From a virus, in the IMG/VR virus record IMGVR_UViG_3300044618_000771, positions 1-52,236 of that record: a DNA stretch of 52,236 bases. The stretch is one strand, 5' to 3'. The notes below the pieces were generated by a model that ran no database searches, was not told where the DNA came from, and saw only the letters and a list, made by a program, of their open reading frames with translations. Shown here one piece after another: positions 1-9,632 of this stretch (position 1 is its first letter; each line of letters begins with the position of its first letter). The translations under genes were made by a program, and so were the position numbers.

Positions 1-1
1 A

Positions 2-85
2 ATTGAATATCTATCTTTAAGACAAGCGGCATTAGCTTTTGGAGTCCATAAGAATACTATAAAAAAATTATATTATATTAAATAA
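2..85 (+). CDS. C-terminal end of a gene with a NUMOD1-like helix-turn-helix (5' truncated)
   Basis: An open frame enters from the left edge and ends with TAA at 83-85. The visible 27 residues contain a short helix-turn-helix of the form LSLRQAALAFGV-x-K-x-TIKK. This resembles the NUMOD1/MerR-like DNA-binding tail often found at the C-terminus of phage HNH or GIY-YIG homing endonucleases, but it could equally be the tail of a small-terminase-like DNA-binding protein. The stop lies one base before the ATG of the next gene, so the two are probably co-transcribed. The rest of the protein lies outside the window, so identity stays open. Confidence 0.45.
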   Translation: MEYLSLRQAALAFGVHKNTIKKLYYIK

Positions 86-86
86 A

Positions 87-368
87 ATGGATATTAAAGA
101 AACAAAAAATAATATCATAAAAGCTGGGCACAAAGCAGTATTGGAGTTAATCAAAGTAGCTGAAGAAGCTATCTTAGATAATGGCGAAGACGATTTAGCG
201 GCAGACAAATTAAAGAATGCGGCTGCAACTAAAAAGCTCGCAATATTCGATGCATTTGAAATACTTACAAGAATCGAACTCGAAGAAAGAATATTAAACG
301 ACGAGGAAACAGCAAAAGATACTGCACAAAAAGTATTTAAAGGTTTTGCAGAAGGGAGATCTAAATAA
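87..368 (+). CDS. Conserved small protein upstream of terminase; small-terminase candidate
   Basis: Protein of 93 residues, largely helical and rich in Lys, Glu and Ala, with no membrane segment or cysteines. Its stop overlaps the ATG of the terminase large subunit by one base (TAATG), so the two are translationally linked. Position directly before TerL and its size would fit a small terminase subunit, but no recognisable DNA-binding helix-turn-helix is visible. The role is therefore inferred from synteny only; a capsid-assembly or head accessory protein is an alternative. Confidence 0.7.
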   Translation: MDIKETKNNIIKAGHKAVLELIKVAEEAILDNGEDDLAADKLKNAAATKKLAIFDAFEILTRIELEERILNDEETAKDTAQKVFKGFAEGRSK

Positions 369-2590
369 TGTACGAACAAAATTTATTTAGAGTTGTACCC
401 AATTACGTTAAGCAAAGCGTTATAAAGCAAAACAATCGTAATAAAAAATGGGCATATGGATATAATAAAGACCATGATATGGTTGTTATTAGTAAAACTG
501 GAAAGATTGGTGAGATATATGAAATCCAAAATTTAAAGATAGCCTTACCTGAAGTAGAAAAAGTATATTCTAGATCTAATAAAAAAGAAGAACAGTATTG
601 GGAAAAAATAGAATACCCAAAAGAGTTAGATAAAATAAAGAATGTATTTGATTGGAATAAATATCCAGATCATTTTAAAGAGCAGTGGTACGATTATGTA
701 GATGCTGAATTTAAATATAGAGATGAAGGTGTATACTTTAATAACAATGGAATACCAACCTATATAACCGGCACACATTATATGTACTTGCAATGGAGCA
801 AGATAGACGTAGGTGCGCCAGATTTTAGGGAATCAAATAGATTGTTCTTCATATTTTGGGAAGCTTGTAAAGCGGATACAAGATGTTATGGAATGTGTTA
901 TTTAAAGAATAGACGTTCCGGATTTTCATTTATGTCTTCTGCAGAATTAGTAAACCAAGCAACTATATCAAGCGACTCAAGATTTGGTATATTATCAAAA
1001 TCTGGACAGGATGCTAAAACAATGTTTACAGATAAAGTTGTTCCAATCTCTATTAACTATCCTTTCTTTTTCAAACCAATACAAGACGGTATGGACCGTC
1101 CTAAAACAGAATTAGCATATAGAGTTCCGGCTTCTAAATTTACAAGAAGAAAATTAGATGCAAACGAAACTGCTATAGAATTAGAAGGATTAGATACTAC
1201 AATTGACTGGAAGAACACCGGAGACAACTCTTATGATGGGGAGAAATTAAAGTTACTCGTACATGATGAAAGTGGTAAATGGTTAAAGCCGGATAATATA
1301 TTAAACAACTGGCGTGTTACAAAAACGTGTCTTCGATTAGGTAGTAGAATTATTGGTAAGTGTATGATGGGATCAACATCAAACGCTTTAGATAAAGGAG
1401 GAGATAATTTTAAAAAATTATATTATGATTCCGACGTTACGAAAAGAAACCGCAACGGACAGACTAGCTCAGGATTATATAGTTTGTTCATACCTATGGA
1501 ATGGTCCTACGAGGGATTCATTGATACTTATGGCTTACCTGTCTTCGATACTCCAAAAACCCCGATAAAAGGTGTTGATGGAAATTGGATTGAATATGGT
1601 GTTATCGAACACTGGCAGAATGAAGTAGATGGTTTAAAAAGCGATCAAGATGGTTTAAATGAATATTACCGTCAGTTCCCAAGGACAGAACAACATGCAT
1701 TTAGAGATGAAGCAAAGCAATCTTTGTTTAATCTTACTAAAATATACGAACAAATAGATTACAATGACGACCTTAGAAACTCAAGTGTTTTAACGCGAGG
1801 TAGTTTTCAATGGGAAAATGGAATACAAGATTCACAAGTAATTTTTTATCCAAATAAAGATGGAAGATTTTTAATTTCTTGGATACCACCTAAACATCTT
1901 CAAAACCGTGTAATTATAAGGAATGGGCTTAAATACCCAGGCAATGAACACTGTGGCGCATTTGGTTGTGATAGTTATGATATATCAGGAACAGTAGACG
2001 CAAGCAGAGGATCTAACGGAGCGCTTCATGGATTAACAAAGTTTACCATGGAAGATGTTCCTCCTAATCATTTCTTTTTAGAATATATTGCAAGACCTCA
2101 AACAGCTGAGATGTTTTTTGAAGATGTTCTTATGGCTTTGGTGTTTTACGGAATGCCTATATTAGCAGAGAATAATAAGCCAAGACTTTTATATTATTTA
2201 AAAAGAAGAGGTTATAGAGGGTTTTCAATAAATAGACCGGATAAAGTTTGGAATAAATTATCACCAGCTGAAAAAGAAATAGGTGGAATACCAAACTCCT
2301 CACAAGATATAATGCAAGCTCACGCTTCGGCTATTGAGACATACATAGAAAATAATGTTGGTTATAATAATGAACAATATGGTAGTATGTATTTTCAAAA
2401 AACATTGGAAGATTGGGCAAGATTTAACATAAACAATAGAACAAAACATGATGCTTCTATTAGTTCGGGGTTAGCAATAATGGCTTGTAATAAACATTTA
2501 TATGTTCCTACTACACCTTATGAAAGACCTAAGTTTGGATTAGGATTTAAAAAATATAACAATAATGGAGACTCCTCCGAAATAATATAA
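368..2590 (+). CDS. terL: Terminase large subunit (packaging ATPase-nuclease)
   Basis: Protein of 740 residues that would translocate phage DNA into the prohead and cut it. The ATPase half carries a deviant Walker A-like segment around residues 181-193 (NRRSGFSF), a Walker B with catalytic Glu in LLVHDESG (297-303) and the coupling motif GSTSN at 335-339. The nuclease half (RNase H fold) shows acidic residues at expected spacing: AFGCDSYDISG near 531-541, AENNKPR near 600-606 and KHDASISSG with Asp695. At 740 residues it is longer than the 450-600 typical of many TerLs but compatible with the long TerLs of crAss-like podoviruses (recollection). It heads the structural cluster and is followed four bases later by the portal gene. 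Confidence 0.93.
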   Translation: MYEQNLFRVVPNYVKQSVIKQNNRNKKWAYGYNKDHDMVVISKTGKIGEIYEIQNLKIALPEVEKVYSRSNKKEEQYWEKIEYPKELDKIKNVFDWNKYPDHFKEQWYDYVDAEFKYRDEGVYFNNNGIPTYITGTHYMYLQWSKIDVGAPDFRESNRLFFIFWEACKADTRCYGMCYLKNRRSGFSFMSSAELVNQATISSDSRFGILSKSGQDAKTMFTDKVVPISINYPFFFKPIQDGMDRPKTELAYRVPASKFTRRKLDANETAIELEGLDTTIDWKNTGDNSYDGEKLKLLVHDESGKWLKPDNILNNWRVTKTCLRLGSRIIGKCMMGSTSNALDKGGDNFKKLYYDSDVTKRNRNGQTSSGLYSLFIPMEWSYEGFIDTYGLPVFDTPKTPIKGVDGNWIEYGVIEHWQNEVDGLKSDQDGLNEYYRQFPRTEQHAFRDEAKQSLFNLTKIYEQIDYNDDLRNSSVLTRGSFQWENGIQDSQVIFYPNKDGRFLISWIPPKHLQNRVIIRNGLKYPGNEHCGAFGCDSYDISGTVDASRGSNGALHGLTKFTMEDVPPNHFFLEYIARPQTAEMFFEDVLMALVFYGMPILAENNKPRLLYYLKRRGYRGFSINRPDKVWNKLSPAEKEIGGIPNSSQDIMQAHASAIETYIENNVGYNNEQYGSMYFQKTLEDWARFNINNRTKHDASISSGLAIMACNKHLYVPTTPYERPKFGLGFKKYNNNGDSSEII

Positions 2591-2593
2591 TAA

Positions 2594-5014
2594 ATGATTT
2601 ATACCAATAGTAACAGTTCTTTCCCAAGTCAGGTTGTACCGGATGAAGAAAAACAAAGTCTAGAATATGGCACATTAGTTGGGCAGGCTATTGAATACGA
2701 ATGGTTCAATGGTAACTCTGGAACTGGTGGAGCCAATGGTAGATGGAATAACAACTGGCAAAGATACCATAATTTAAGATTATACGCTAGAGGAGAACAA
2801 AGTGTTCAAAAGTATAAAGATGAAATGGCTATTAATGGCGATTTATCTTATTTAAACATAGACTGGAAACCAGTACCTGTTATACCTAAATTTGTTGATA
2901 TTGTTGTAAATGGAATATCAAGTAGAAATTATAAAGTAAAAACTGTAGCTCAAGATCCAGCTTCGGTTTCCGCAAAAACAAAATACACCCAAGCACTTAC
3001 AAATGATATGCAGGCTAAAGAGTTGCTTGCGCAATTGAAAAGCAAACTTGGGGCTGACTTATACCAATCTGCAAACCCAGACTTATTACCTGAAGACGAC
3101 GAGCAGTTAGCATTACACATGCAACTTTCTTACAAACAAGCGGTAGAGATTGCAGAAGAAGAATTAATTAGTAATTTCTTAGCTAATAATAAATATGATT
3201 TAATTAATAAAAGATTAAATTACGATTTAACAGTTTTAGGAATTGCTTGTGCTAAAACAAGTTTTAATAAATCTAATAGTATTGAAATTGAATACGTAGA
3301 TCCAGTAAATCTTGTTTACTCTTATACAGAAGATCCTAACTTTTCCGATATATATTATGTTGGGGAAGTAAAATCTATTGGATTGCAAGAATTAAAAAAA
3401 GAATTTCCTGATTTGGATGTTGAAGAACTAAGAGAAATTGAAAAGTATCAAGGTAATACAAGTTACACAAGAAATTTCAATGGATCATATCAAGATGGAA
3501 ACATTGTACAAGTACTATATTTTGAATATAAAACATATTCTAATCAAGTATTTAAAATAAAACAAACAGAGCAAGGTTTAGAAAAAGCCTTACAAAAAAC
3601 GGACTTCTTTAATCCTCCTCCAAGTGATAACTTCGAGGTTGTATCTAGAAGTATCGAAGTATTATATTCAGGAGCAAAAATATTAGGGCATAACCAAATG
3701 CTTAGATGGGAATTATGTGAAAACATGACTAGACCATTATCAGATACTACAAGAGTAGATATGAATTATGCTATTATAGCTCCTAGAATGTACCGCGGTA
3801 GAATTGAATCATTAGTAAGTAGAATTACTACATTTGCTGATATGATTCAACTAACGCATTTAAAATTGCAACAGGTATTAGCCAAGATGGTGCCAGATGG
3901 AGTTTTTGTAGATGTTGATGGATTAGCCGAAGTTGATTTAGGTAATGGTACAAATTACAATGCTGCCGAAGCATTAAATATGTATTTCCAAACAGGTAGT
4001 ATTGTTGGTAGATCAATGACCCAAGACGGAGGATTGAATCAAGGTAAAGTGCCTATTCAAGAATTACAAACATCAGCGGCTGGAGCAAAAATACAATCTT
4101 TAATTACAGCTTACCAATATTATCTACAAATGATCCGTGATGTAACGGGATTAAATGAAGCAAGAGATGGAAGTATGCCTAATAGAGATTCATTAGTTGG
4201 ATTACAAAAAATGGCTGCTGCTTCATCAAATACCGCAACAAAACATATATTAGATGGAAGTTTATTTTTAACTTTAAGAATATGTGAAAATATATCAAAG
4301 AGAGCAGCGGATGCATTAAAGTTTCCTATAACTGCAAATGCCTTAAGAAACAGTATATCTTTATATAATGCAGAAACACTTAAGGAACTAGAGCAATTAG
4401 ATATTCATGACTTTGGTATCTACTTAGAAGTAGAACCGGATGAAGAAGAAAAAGCACAGTTAGAACAAAATATACAAGTTGCATTACAATCAGGTGGTAT
4501 TGATTTAGAGGATGCTATTGATATTAGAGAAATCAATAATATCAAACTTGCTAATCAGGCGTTGAAGTACAAACGTAAACGTAAGATGATGCAACAACAA
4601 GCAATGCAACAAGCGAATATTCAGGCTCAAGCGCAAGCAAATTCTCAAGTAGCAGAATCTGCAGCAATGTCAGAAGTTCAAAAGCAACAAGCATTATCTC
4701 AAACACAAATACAAGTAGCACAAGCTAAGAATCAATTTGAGATAGAAAAGATGGAGTATGAAGCTAGATTGAAACAACAACTAATGGAATTGGAGTTTCA
4801 ATATAATATGCAGCTTGCTCAATTACAATCACAAGCCATAACTTCAAAAGTACAAATGGCAGAAGATAAAAAAGATCAAAGAGAAAAATTAAGAGGATCA
4901 ATACAATCTGAATTAACTAATCAAAGAAAAAATAATTTACCCCCAATGGACTTTGAGTCAGCAGGGATGGATAATTTAGATGGGTTTGATTTATCCCAGT
5001 TTGGACCAAAATAA
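2594..5014 (+). CDS. Portal protein
   Basis: Protein of 806 residues placed between terminase and the scaffold/capsid genes, the standard portal position. It would form the dodecameric ring at the packaging vertex. The body (about 30-640) is mixed alpha/beta; the C-terminal 150 residues become a long Gln/Ala/Glu-rich coiled coil (about 650-780), comparable to the barrel and crown helices of long podoviral portals. A conserved-looking stretch around residues 505-550 (IRDVTGLNEARDG, then SLVGLQKMAAASS) fits the portal stem/wing region. Identification rests on size, position and overall pattern rather than on a single diagnostic motif. Confidence 0.85.
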   Translation: MIYTNSNSSFPSQVVPDEEKQSLEYGTLVGQAIEYEWFNGNSGTGGANGRWNNNWQRYHNLRLYARGEQSVQKYKDEMAINGDLSYLNIDWKPVPVIPKFVDIVVNGISSRNYKVKTVAQDPASVSAKTKYTQALTNDMQAKELLAQLKSKLGADLYQSANPDLLPEDDEQLALHMQLSYKQAVEIAEEELISNFLANNKYDLINKRLNYDLTVLGIACAKTSFNKSNSIEIEYVDPVNLVYSYTEDPNFSDIYYVGEVKSIGLQELKKEFPDLDVEELREIEKYQGNTSYTRNFNGSYQDGNIVQVLYFEYKTYSNQVFKIKQTEQGLEKALQKTDFFNPPPSDNFEVVSRSIEVLYSGAKILGHNQMLRWELCENMTRPLSDTTRVDMNYAIIAPRMYRGRIESLVSRITTFADMIQLTHLKLQQVLAKMVPDGVFVDVDGLAEVDLGNGTNYNAAEALNMYFQTGSIVGRSMTQDGGLNQGKVPIQELQTSAAGAKIQSLITAYQYYLQMIRDVTGLNEARDGSMPNRDSLVGLQKMAAASSNTATKHILDGSLFLTLRICENISKRAADALKFPITANALRNSISLYNAETLKELEQLDIHDFGIYLEVEPDEEEKAQLEQNIQVALQSGGIDLEDAIDIREINNIKLANQALKYKRKRKMMQQQAMQQANIQAQAQANSQVAESAAMSEVQKQQALSQTQIQVAQAKNQFEIEKMEYEARLKQQLMELEFQYNMQLAQLQSQAITSKVQMAEDKKDQREKLRGSIQSELTNQRKNNLPPMDFESAGMDNLDGFDLSQFGPK

Positions 5015-5046
5015 ATTTTTATTAACCAATTTTATAATATTATATC

Positions 5047-6219
5047 ATGTCAGAACCTGTAAAACAAGAAGGGGAATTTAAATTAAAAGCTAAAAGAGCT
5101 ACCCCTAAAAAGTTAACAAAATCAGATGAACCTACAAAAGTAGATTTATCAGCTGCAAAACCAGCAGAAGAAATAACAAAAGTAGTAATACCTAATCAAC
5201 CAGAAGATGCCATTCAAGAACCAAGCACAGAGAGCAGCGTGTTACGCACAGAACAGCCCGAAATGGGATTGCAAGAAGTGGGACAAGGAAACGAAGGGAC
5301 CATTGAAAATGTTATTGAAGAAATCAGTGAACAAGAAATAGTTCAAGAAGTTGAAAATGTTACAGCAGAATTAAACCAGCATATTGAAGAACAAGCAACA
5401 ACAGGTAGAAAATTACCAGAGAATGTAGAAAAGCTTGTTAGTTTCATGGAAGAAACTGGGGGAACTGTAGAAGATTACGTAAGACTTAATGCTGATTATT
5501 CAAACACAGATAGTGATACCTTATTAAAGGAATACTATAAACAAACAAGACCACATTTAAACATGGAAGAAATTGACTTCTTAATTGAAGATACTTTTGA
5601 CTATGATGAGGATATAGATGACGAGCGAGATGTCAGAAAAAAAAGACTCGCATTTAAAGAGGAAGTTGCAAAAGCCAAAACTTATTTGGAGACAATCAAA
5701 AGTAAATACTATGACGAAATTAAATTACGTCCTGGTGTTAACCAAGAACAACAAAAAGCTATGGACTTTTTCAACCGATACAATCAGGATCAACAAAAAG
5801 CAGAGACGCAACATTCTAAGTTTAAAGCTGAGACTAAAACATTGTTTACCCAAGAATTCAAAGGTTTTGATTTCAATTTAGGTGAGAAAAGTTTTAGATA
5901 TGGAGTTTCAAACCCGGAAGCGGTAGCTGAAAAACAATCCAATATCACCAATCTTATTAAGAAGTTCTTAAATGAAGATGGATCGGTTAGAGATGTTAAA
6001 GGATACCATAAAGCGATGTACGCTGCAGAGAATGCTGATACTATTGCAAAACATTTTTATGAGCAAGGCAAAGCCGATGCAATTAAAGAGGTTGTTGCCA
6101 AATCTAATAATATAACCACAACTGCAAGACAATCTCCTGCAGATAATGGATTTGTTAATGGATGGAAAGTAAAAGCGATTAATGGTGTTGATTCTACAAA
6201 ATTAAAAATAAAAAGATAA
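5047..6219 (+). CDS. Scaffold-like protein preceding the capsid gene
   Basis: Protein of 390 residues, strongly acidic, with a low-complexity Glu/Val/Pro-rich N-terminal third followed by predicted long helices (about 120-330) and a basic C-terminus ending KLKIKR. Composition, coiled-coil tendency and location directly between portal and major capsid protein are typical of phage head scaffolding proteins, which template prohead assembly. A basic C-terminal tail is often the capsid-binding end of scaffolds. There is no protease-like motif, so it is not an obvious scaffold-protease fusion. Confidence 0.7.
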   Translation: MSEPVKQEGEFKLKAKRATPKKLTKSDEPTKVDLSAAKPAEEITKVVIPNQPEDAIQEPSTESSVLRTEQPEMGLQEVGQGNEGTIENVIEEISEQEIVQEVENVTAELNQHIEEQATTGRKLPENVEKLVSFMEETGGTVEDYVRLNADYSNTDSDTLLKEYYKQTRPHLNMEEIDFLIEDTFDYDEDIDDERDVRKKRLAFKEEVAKAKTYLETIKSKYYDEIKLRPGVNQEQQKAMDFFNRYNQDQQKAETQHSKFKAETKTLFTQEFKGFDFNLGEKSFRYGVSNPEAVAEKQSNITNLIKKFLNEDGSVRDVKGYHKAMYAAENADTIAKHFYEQGKADAIKEVVAKSNNITTTARQSPADNGFVNGWKVKAINGVDSTKLKIKR

Positions 6220-6246
6220 TTAACAATTAAAAAAAACTAAAGGATT

Positions 6247-7707
6247 ATGTCAAATGTACTTCCTGTGTACGGTTCAATTAAACCGTCTCAAAAACAACAA
6301 GCCTTAGAAACCAACTATTTAAATTTTACTGATGGTTCTGGCAACGATTTCGCACAACAATATTTACCAGAAATCTATGAAGCTGAAGTAGAGCGTTATG
6401 GAAATAGAACTCTTTCTGGTTTCTTAAGAATGGTAGGAGCTGAAATGCCTATGTCTTCTGACCAAGTAGTTTGGTCTGAACAAAACCGTTTACACATTGC
6501 TTACAAAGAAGTAACTTGTGATAGTGGTACTCAATTAAGTTTTGTTACTGATTCTACAAATGGACCAAACTTCGTAAACAACGTAATTTCTATTGGACAA
6601 ACTTTAGTAGTTATGAGTCCTTCTACAGGAAAAGAACTTAAAGTTTATGTTACTGCTTCTACTGCAGATGCTACAACAGGAACTGGTGGAGCTACTAACC
6701 CAGCATTACTTACTGTTAAGCCATATACTCAAGCTACTTTAACAGGTGGACCAGTAGATTTTACAGGTGCTACAGATCTTAAAATCTTTGTTTATGGATC
6801 TGAATTTAGAAAAGGTACTACTGATGCTTCATTAAACTCTGTAACTCCATCATTTACACAATTTAGTAACTCTCCAATCATTATTAAAGAAAGATACCAA
6901 GTATCTGGATCTGATACTGCTCAAATTGGATGGGTTGAAGTTGCTACTGAAGATGGAACAGGTGGTTTCTTATGGTACTTAAAAGCTGAATCTGAAACAA
7001 GATTACGTTTTGAAGATTACTTAGAAATGTCTGTAATTGAGGGTGAATTAGTTTCTGGATCATCTACTTTAGATACTGGAAATGGTCTTAAAGGAACTCA
7101 AGGTTTATTCGCTGCAATTAAAGAAAGAGGTAACGTAGTTAACAACTTTACTGCTGCTGCGGGATTATCTGATTTTGATTCAATCTTGAAAAACTTAGAT
7201 ACTCAAGGTGCTATTGAAGAAAACATGTTATTCTTAAACAGAGCTACATCTCTTGATTTTGATGATATGCTTGCTTCTTTATCTTCTGGAGCTGCTGGTG
7301 GTGTTGCTTACGGTTTATTTGAAAACTCTGAGCAAATGGCGCTTAACTTAGGTTTCTCTGGATTCAGAAGAGGATCTTACGATTTCTACAAAACTGACTG
7401 GAAATACTTAAATGATGCTTCTACTCGTGGTGGTATGGTTAATACTTCTATTGATGGTGTATTAGTTCCAGCTGGTACTTCTACAGTTTACGATCAACAA
7501 TTAGGAACAAACATCCGTCGTCCATTCTTACACGTTCGTTATAGAGCTAACCAAGCTGATGACAGACGTATGAAATCTTGGATTACTGGATCTGTTGGAG
7601 GAGCTTACACATCTGATTTAGATGCAATGCAAGTTCACTTCTTATCAGAAAGATGTTTAGTAACTCAAGGAGCTAATAACTTCGTATTGTTTACAGCTAC
7701 TGTATAA
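6247..7707 (+). CDS. Major capsid protein
   Basis: Protein of 486 residues, expected to have the HK97 fold, located after portal and scaffold and followed by a strong terminator. The gene uses a narrow, repeated codon set (GGA, GCT, TCT, ACT, TTA, CGT), unlike its more mixed neighbours, which suggests selection for very high expression. The region around residues 60-185 is Thr/Gly/Ser-rich and could be an inserted surface domain. The C-terminal part (FLHVRYRANQADDRRMKSW at 423-441, then LDAMQVHFLSERCLVT) resembles the conserved end of capsid proteins in crAss-like phages (recollection). The start is supported by the A-rich leader just upstream. Confidence 0.88.
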   Translation: MSNVLPVYGSIKPSQKQQALETNYLNFTDGSGNDFAQQYLPEIYEAEVERYGNRTLSGFLRMVGAEMPMSSDQVVWSEQNRLHIAYKEVTCDSGTQLSFVTDSTNGPNFVNNVISIGQTLVVMSPSTGKELKVYVTASTADATTGTGGATNPALLTVKPYTQATLTGGPVDFTGATDLKIFVYGSEFRKGTTDASLNSVTPSFTQFSNSPIIIKERYQVSGSDTAQIGWVEVATEDGTGGFLWYLKAESETRLRFEDYLEMSVIEGELVSGSSTLDTGNGLKGTQGLFAAIKERGNVVNNFTAAAGLSDFDSILKNLDTQGAIEENMLFLNRATSLDFDDMLASLSSGAAGGVAYGLFENSEQMALNLGFSGFRRGSYDFYKTDWKYLNDASTRGGMVNTSIDGVLVPAGTSTVYDQQLGTNIRRPFLHVRYRANQADDRRMKSWITGSVGGAYTSDLDAMQVHFLSERCLVTQGANNFVLFTATV

Positions 7708-7713
7708 CAACTA

Positions 7714-7761
7714 AGTGGTAATTACCCTCGTTGAACTGACGGGGGTAGTTATTACTCTTTT
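7714..7761 (+). terminator. Strong hairpin terminator after the capsid gene
   Basis: A long stem-loop begins seven bases after the capsid stop. The inner stem pairs CCCTCGT with ACGGGGG around a seven-base loop, and pairing continues outward through TAATTA/TAGTTA and AGTGG/TTACT to about 18 pairs with a few G-T wobbles. A short pyrimidine run (CTCTTTT) follows. This would end or attenuate most transcripts after the capsid gene and so help give capsid mRNA in excess over downstream tail genes. Confidence 0.8.
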
Positions 7762-7788
7762 AAAACAATTATTAAATTATATTATATT

Positions 7789-8643
7789 ATGGCAACAAGA
7801 CCAAACACAAAAGCAAAAGAAATTTTAGTTGACGAAGAAATCGCAACACAAGAATATACCGAAGTGGTTGAAACTCCAAAACCGGTAAAAAAAGAACCAC
7901 AAAAACCAACTTGGGAAATTAAAGACCGTACCTATATTATAGCGGACAGTCATGCTGGTTTAACGTATACTTTACAAAGCAGACACTCAGTTAGATACCC
8001 TTTATTGTGGTTTAATCAAGAAACTGGTGAGCAAGAAGAATTACGTTATGCAACAAATCAGAATTCTCCATTAGTTAGTGAACAAAAAGGACAATCTACA
8101 TTAGGACATATTATGTTTGAAAATGGAGTTCTTAATGTTCCAAAAGAAAGACAAAACTTACAAAAATTATTATCTATTTATCATCCAGCTTTAAATAAAA
8201 AGTATACAGAATTTAATGCTGTTGCAATTGCTGAAGATACATTAGATGATCTAGAATTAGAGGTTCAAGCAATGAACGCTGCATTTGATATGGATATTGA
8301 TATGGCAGAAGCTATTGTAAGAGTTGAAGTAGGATCAAGAGTAAATAAAATGAGCTCTAAAGAAATTAAGAGAGACTTACTTTTACTTGCTAGAAAAAAT
8401 CCAGCATTATTCTTAGACTTAGCAAATGATGAGAATGTTCCATTAAGAAACTTAGCAATTAGAGCATCGGAGGTAGGGATTATAAAATTATCACAAGACC
8501 AAAGAACATTTACTTGGGGAGAGAACGGAAGAAAATTAATGACCGTTCCGTTTGATGAAAACCCATACTCAGCAATGGCTGCATTTTTCAAAACAGATGA
8601 AGGCGTAGAAATCTTTAAGGCAATAGAGAAAAAACTTAAATAA
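7789..8643 (+). CDS. Putative head protein following the capsid gene (unknown function)
   Basis: Protein of 284 residues with a charged, probably flexible N-terminus (about 1-45), a central part of unclear fold and a mostly helical C-terminal half. No enzyme motif was recognised. Its place between capsid and the ring/connector genes suggests a head-decoration, capsid-vertex or head-completion role. The gene is bracketed by two stem-loops (7714-7761 and 8661-8686), so it may form its own processed mRNA segment. Confidence 0.75.
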   Translation: MATRPNTKAKEILVDEEIATQEYTEVVETPKPVKKEPQKPTWEIKDRTYIIADSHAGLTYTLQSRHSVRYPLLWFNQETGEQEELRYATNQNSPLVSEQKGQSTLGHIMFENGVLNVPKERQNLQKLLSIYHPALNKKYTEFNAVAIAEDTLDDLELEVQAMNAAFDMDIDMAEAIVRVEVGSRVNKMSSKEIKRDLLLLARKNPALFLDLANDENVPLRNLAIRASEVGIIKLSQDQRTFTWGENGRKLMTVPFDENPYSAMAAFFKTDEGVEIFKAIEKKLK

Positions 8644-8660
8644 TACGTAATACTAATATA

Positions 8661-8686
8661 TAGGCGGTGGCTGAGGTTACCGCCTA
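8661..8686 (+). terminator. Stem-loop after the 284-residue gene
   Basis: Perfect 8-bp inverted repeat TAGGCGGT/ACCGCCTA around a ten-base loop, 17 bases after the stop of the preceding gene. It lacks a T-run on the plus strand (AATATTATAATAAAG follows), so it may be an mRNA stabiliser or processing site rather than an efficient intrinsic terminator. Confidence 0.6.
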
Positions 8687-8708
8687 AATATTATAATAAA
8701 GATACAAG

Positions 8709-9626
8709 ATGGCAATAAATGTAGATACAGTTTATAGAACTGTTTTATTAATAGTTAATAAAGAACAAAGAGGTTATTTAACCCCTGATGAATTTAATAA
8801 AACCGCAACACAAGTTCAACTTGAAATATTCAATGAGTATTTTGAGGATCTTAATCAACAAATACGTTTGCCAGAAAACGATAGTGAATATGCTAATCGT
8901 AATAAAAACTTACAAGAAAAAATAGCAATTTTCCACGAAGATGGTGATTGTCAATATATTAATGGATATTTTAATGTTCCATCTACATCAAATGTTTCTT
9001 CTAGTGAAGCAGTAACTTCAGTAGGAAGCTCTACAAGTTATACATTAACGGTTTTAACCGCGTCACAATTAGCATCAGGATTAGTAACGATTTCATTTGA
9101 TGGAATTTTGCAAGACGATTCTACTTGGAATATTAATGGTAATGTATTAATATTAACAACACCTCCGACTGCAGGTACAAATATATTAATATCAGTTTAC
9201 CCTTACGATTTTTATAAATTAGGTACTGTTATTTATAAAGGAGAAAAAGAAGTACAATATGTACAACCTAATGAATTATTAGAACTTAATCTATCTCCAT
9301 TAACAAAACCATCATTATACTGGCCTGTATATACATATAAAGATTTTAAAATTAAAGTATATCCAACAACTATTACAGGGAATAATATAATTTCATGTAC
9401 CTACTTAAGAAAGCCTTTAAATCCATCTTGGAATTTTACAATTGGGTCAAGTTCTCAATATATTTATAATCCGAATACTTCGGTGAATTTTGAATTACAT
9501 CCAATTGAACAAACAAATTTAATAACAAGAATACTACTTTATTCTGGGATAGTTATAAAAGATCCGCAGATAATCCAAATAGCAGCACAACAAGTACAGG
9601 CTGAAACTATTAATTCAAAAAGCTAA
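8709..9626 (+). CDS. Head-tail connector / ring protein (crAss-like family by recollection)
   Basis: Protein of 305 residues. The N-terminal segment NVDTVYRTVLLIVNKEQRGY followed by LTPDEFNKTATQVQLEIF is a pattern I associate with a conserved ring/stabilisation protein of crAss-like and related Bacteroidetes phages. A Ser/Thr-rich beta domain (about 95-170) follows. It lies just before the next putative tail-tube protein with only six bases between the genes, as expected for connector proteins that assemble below the portal. Assignment is by pattern memory and synteny, not by search. Confidence 0.7.
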   Translation: MAINVDTVYRTVLLIVNKEQRGYLTPDEFNKTATQVQLEIFNEYFEDLNQQIRLPENDSEYANRNKNLQEKIAIFHEDGDCQYINGYFNVPSTSNVSSSEAVTSVGSSTSYTLTVLTASQLASGLVTISFDGILQDDSTWNINGNVLILTTPPTAGTNILISVYPYDFYKLGTVIYKGEKEVQYVQPNELLELNLSPLTKPSLYWPVYTYKDFKIKVYPTTITGNNIISCTYLRKPLNPSWNFTIGSSSQYIYNPNTSVNFELHPIEQTNLITRILLYSGIVIKDPQIIQIAAQQVQAETINSKS

Positions 9627-9632
9627 TAAAGT

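Noticed and set aside
8641-8665. Possible fourth class-B element (AATACGTAAT near the stop of the 284-residue gene)
   Set aside because: The ACGTAAT core is present, but the TGTAAA box at 13-base distance is missing and the site overlaps a stem-loop, so chance is the simpler explanation.
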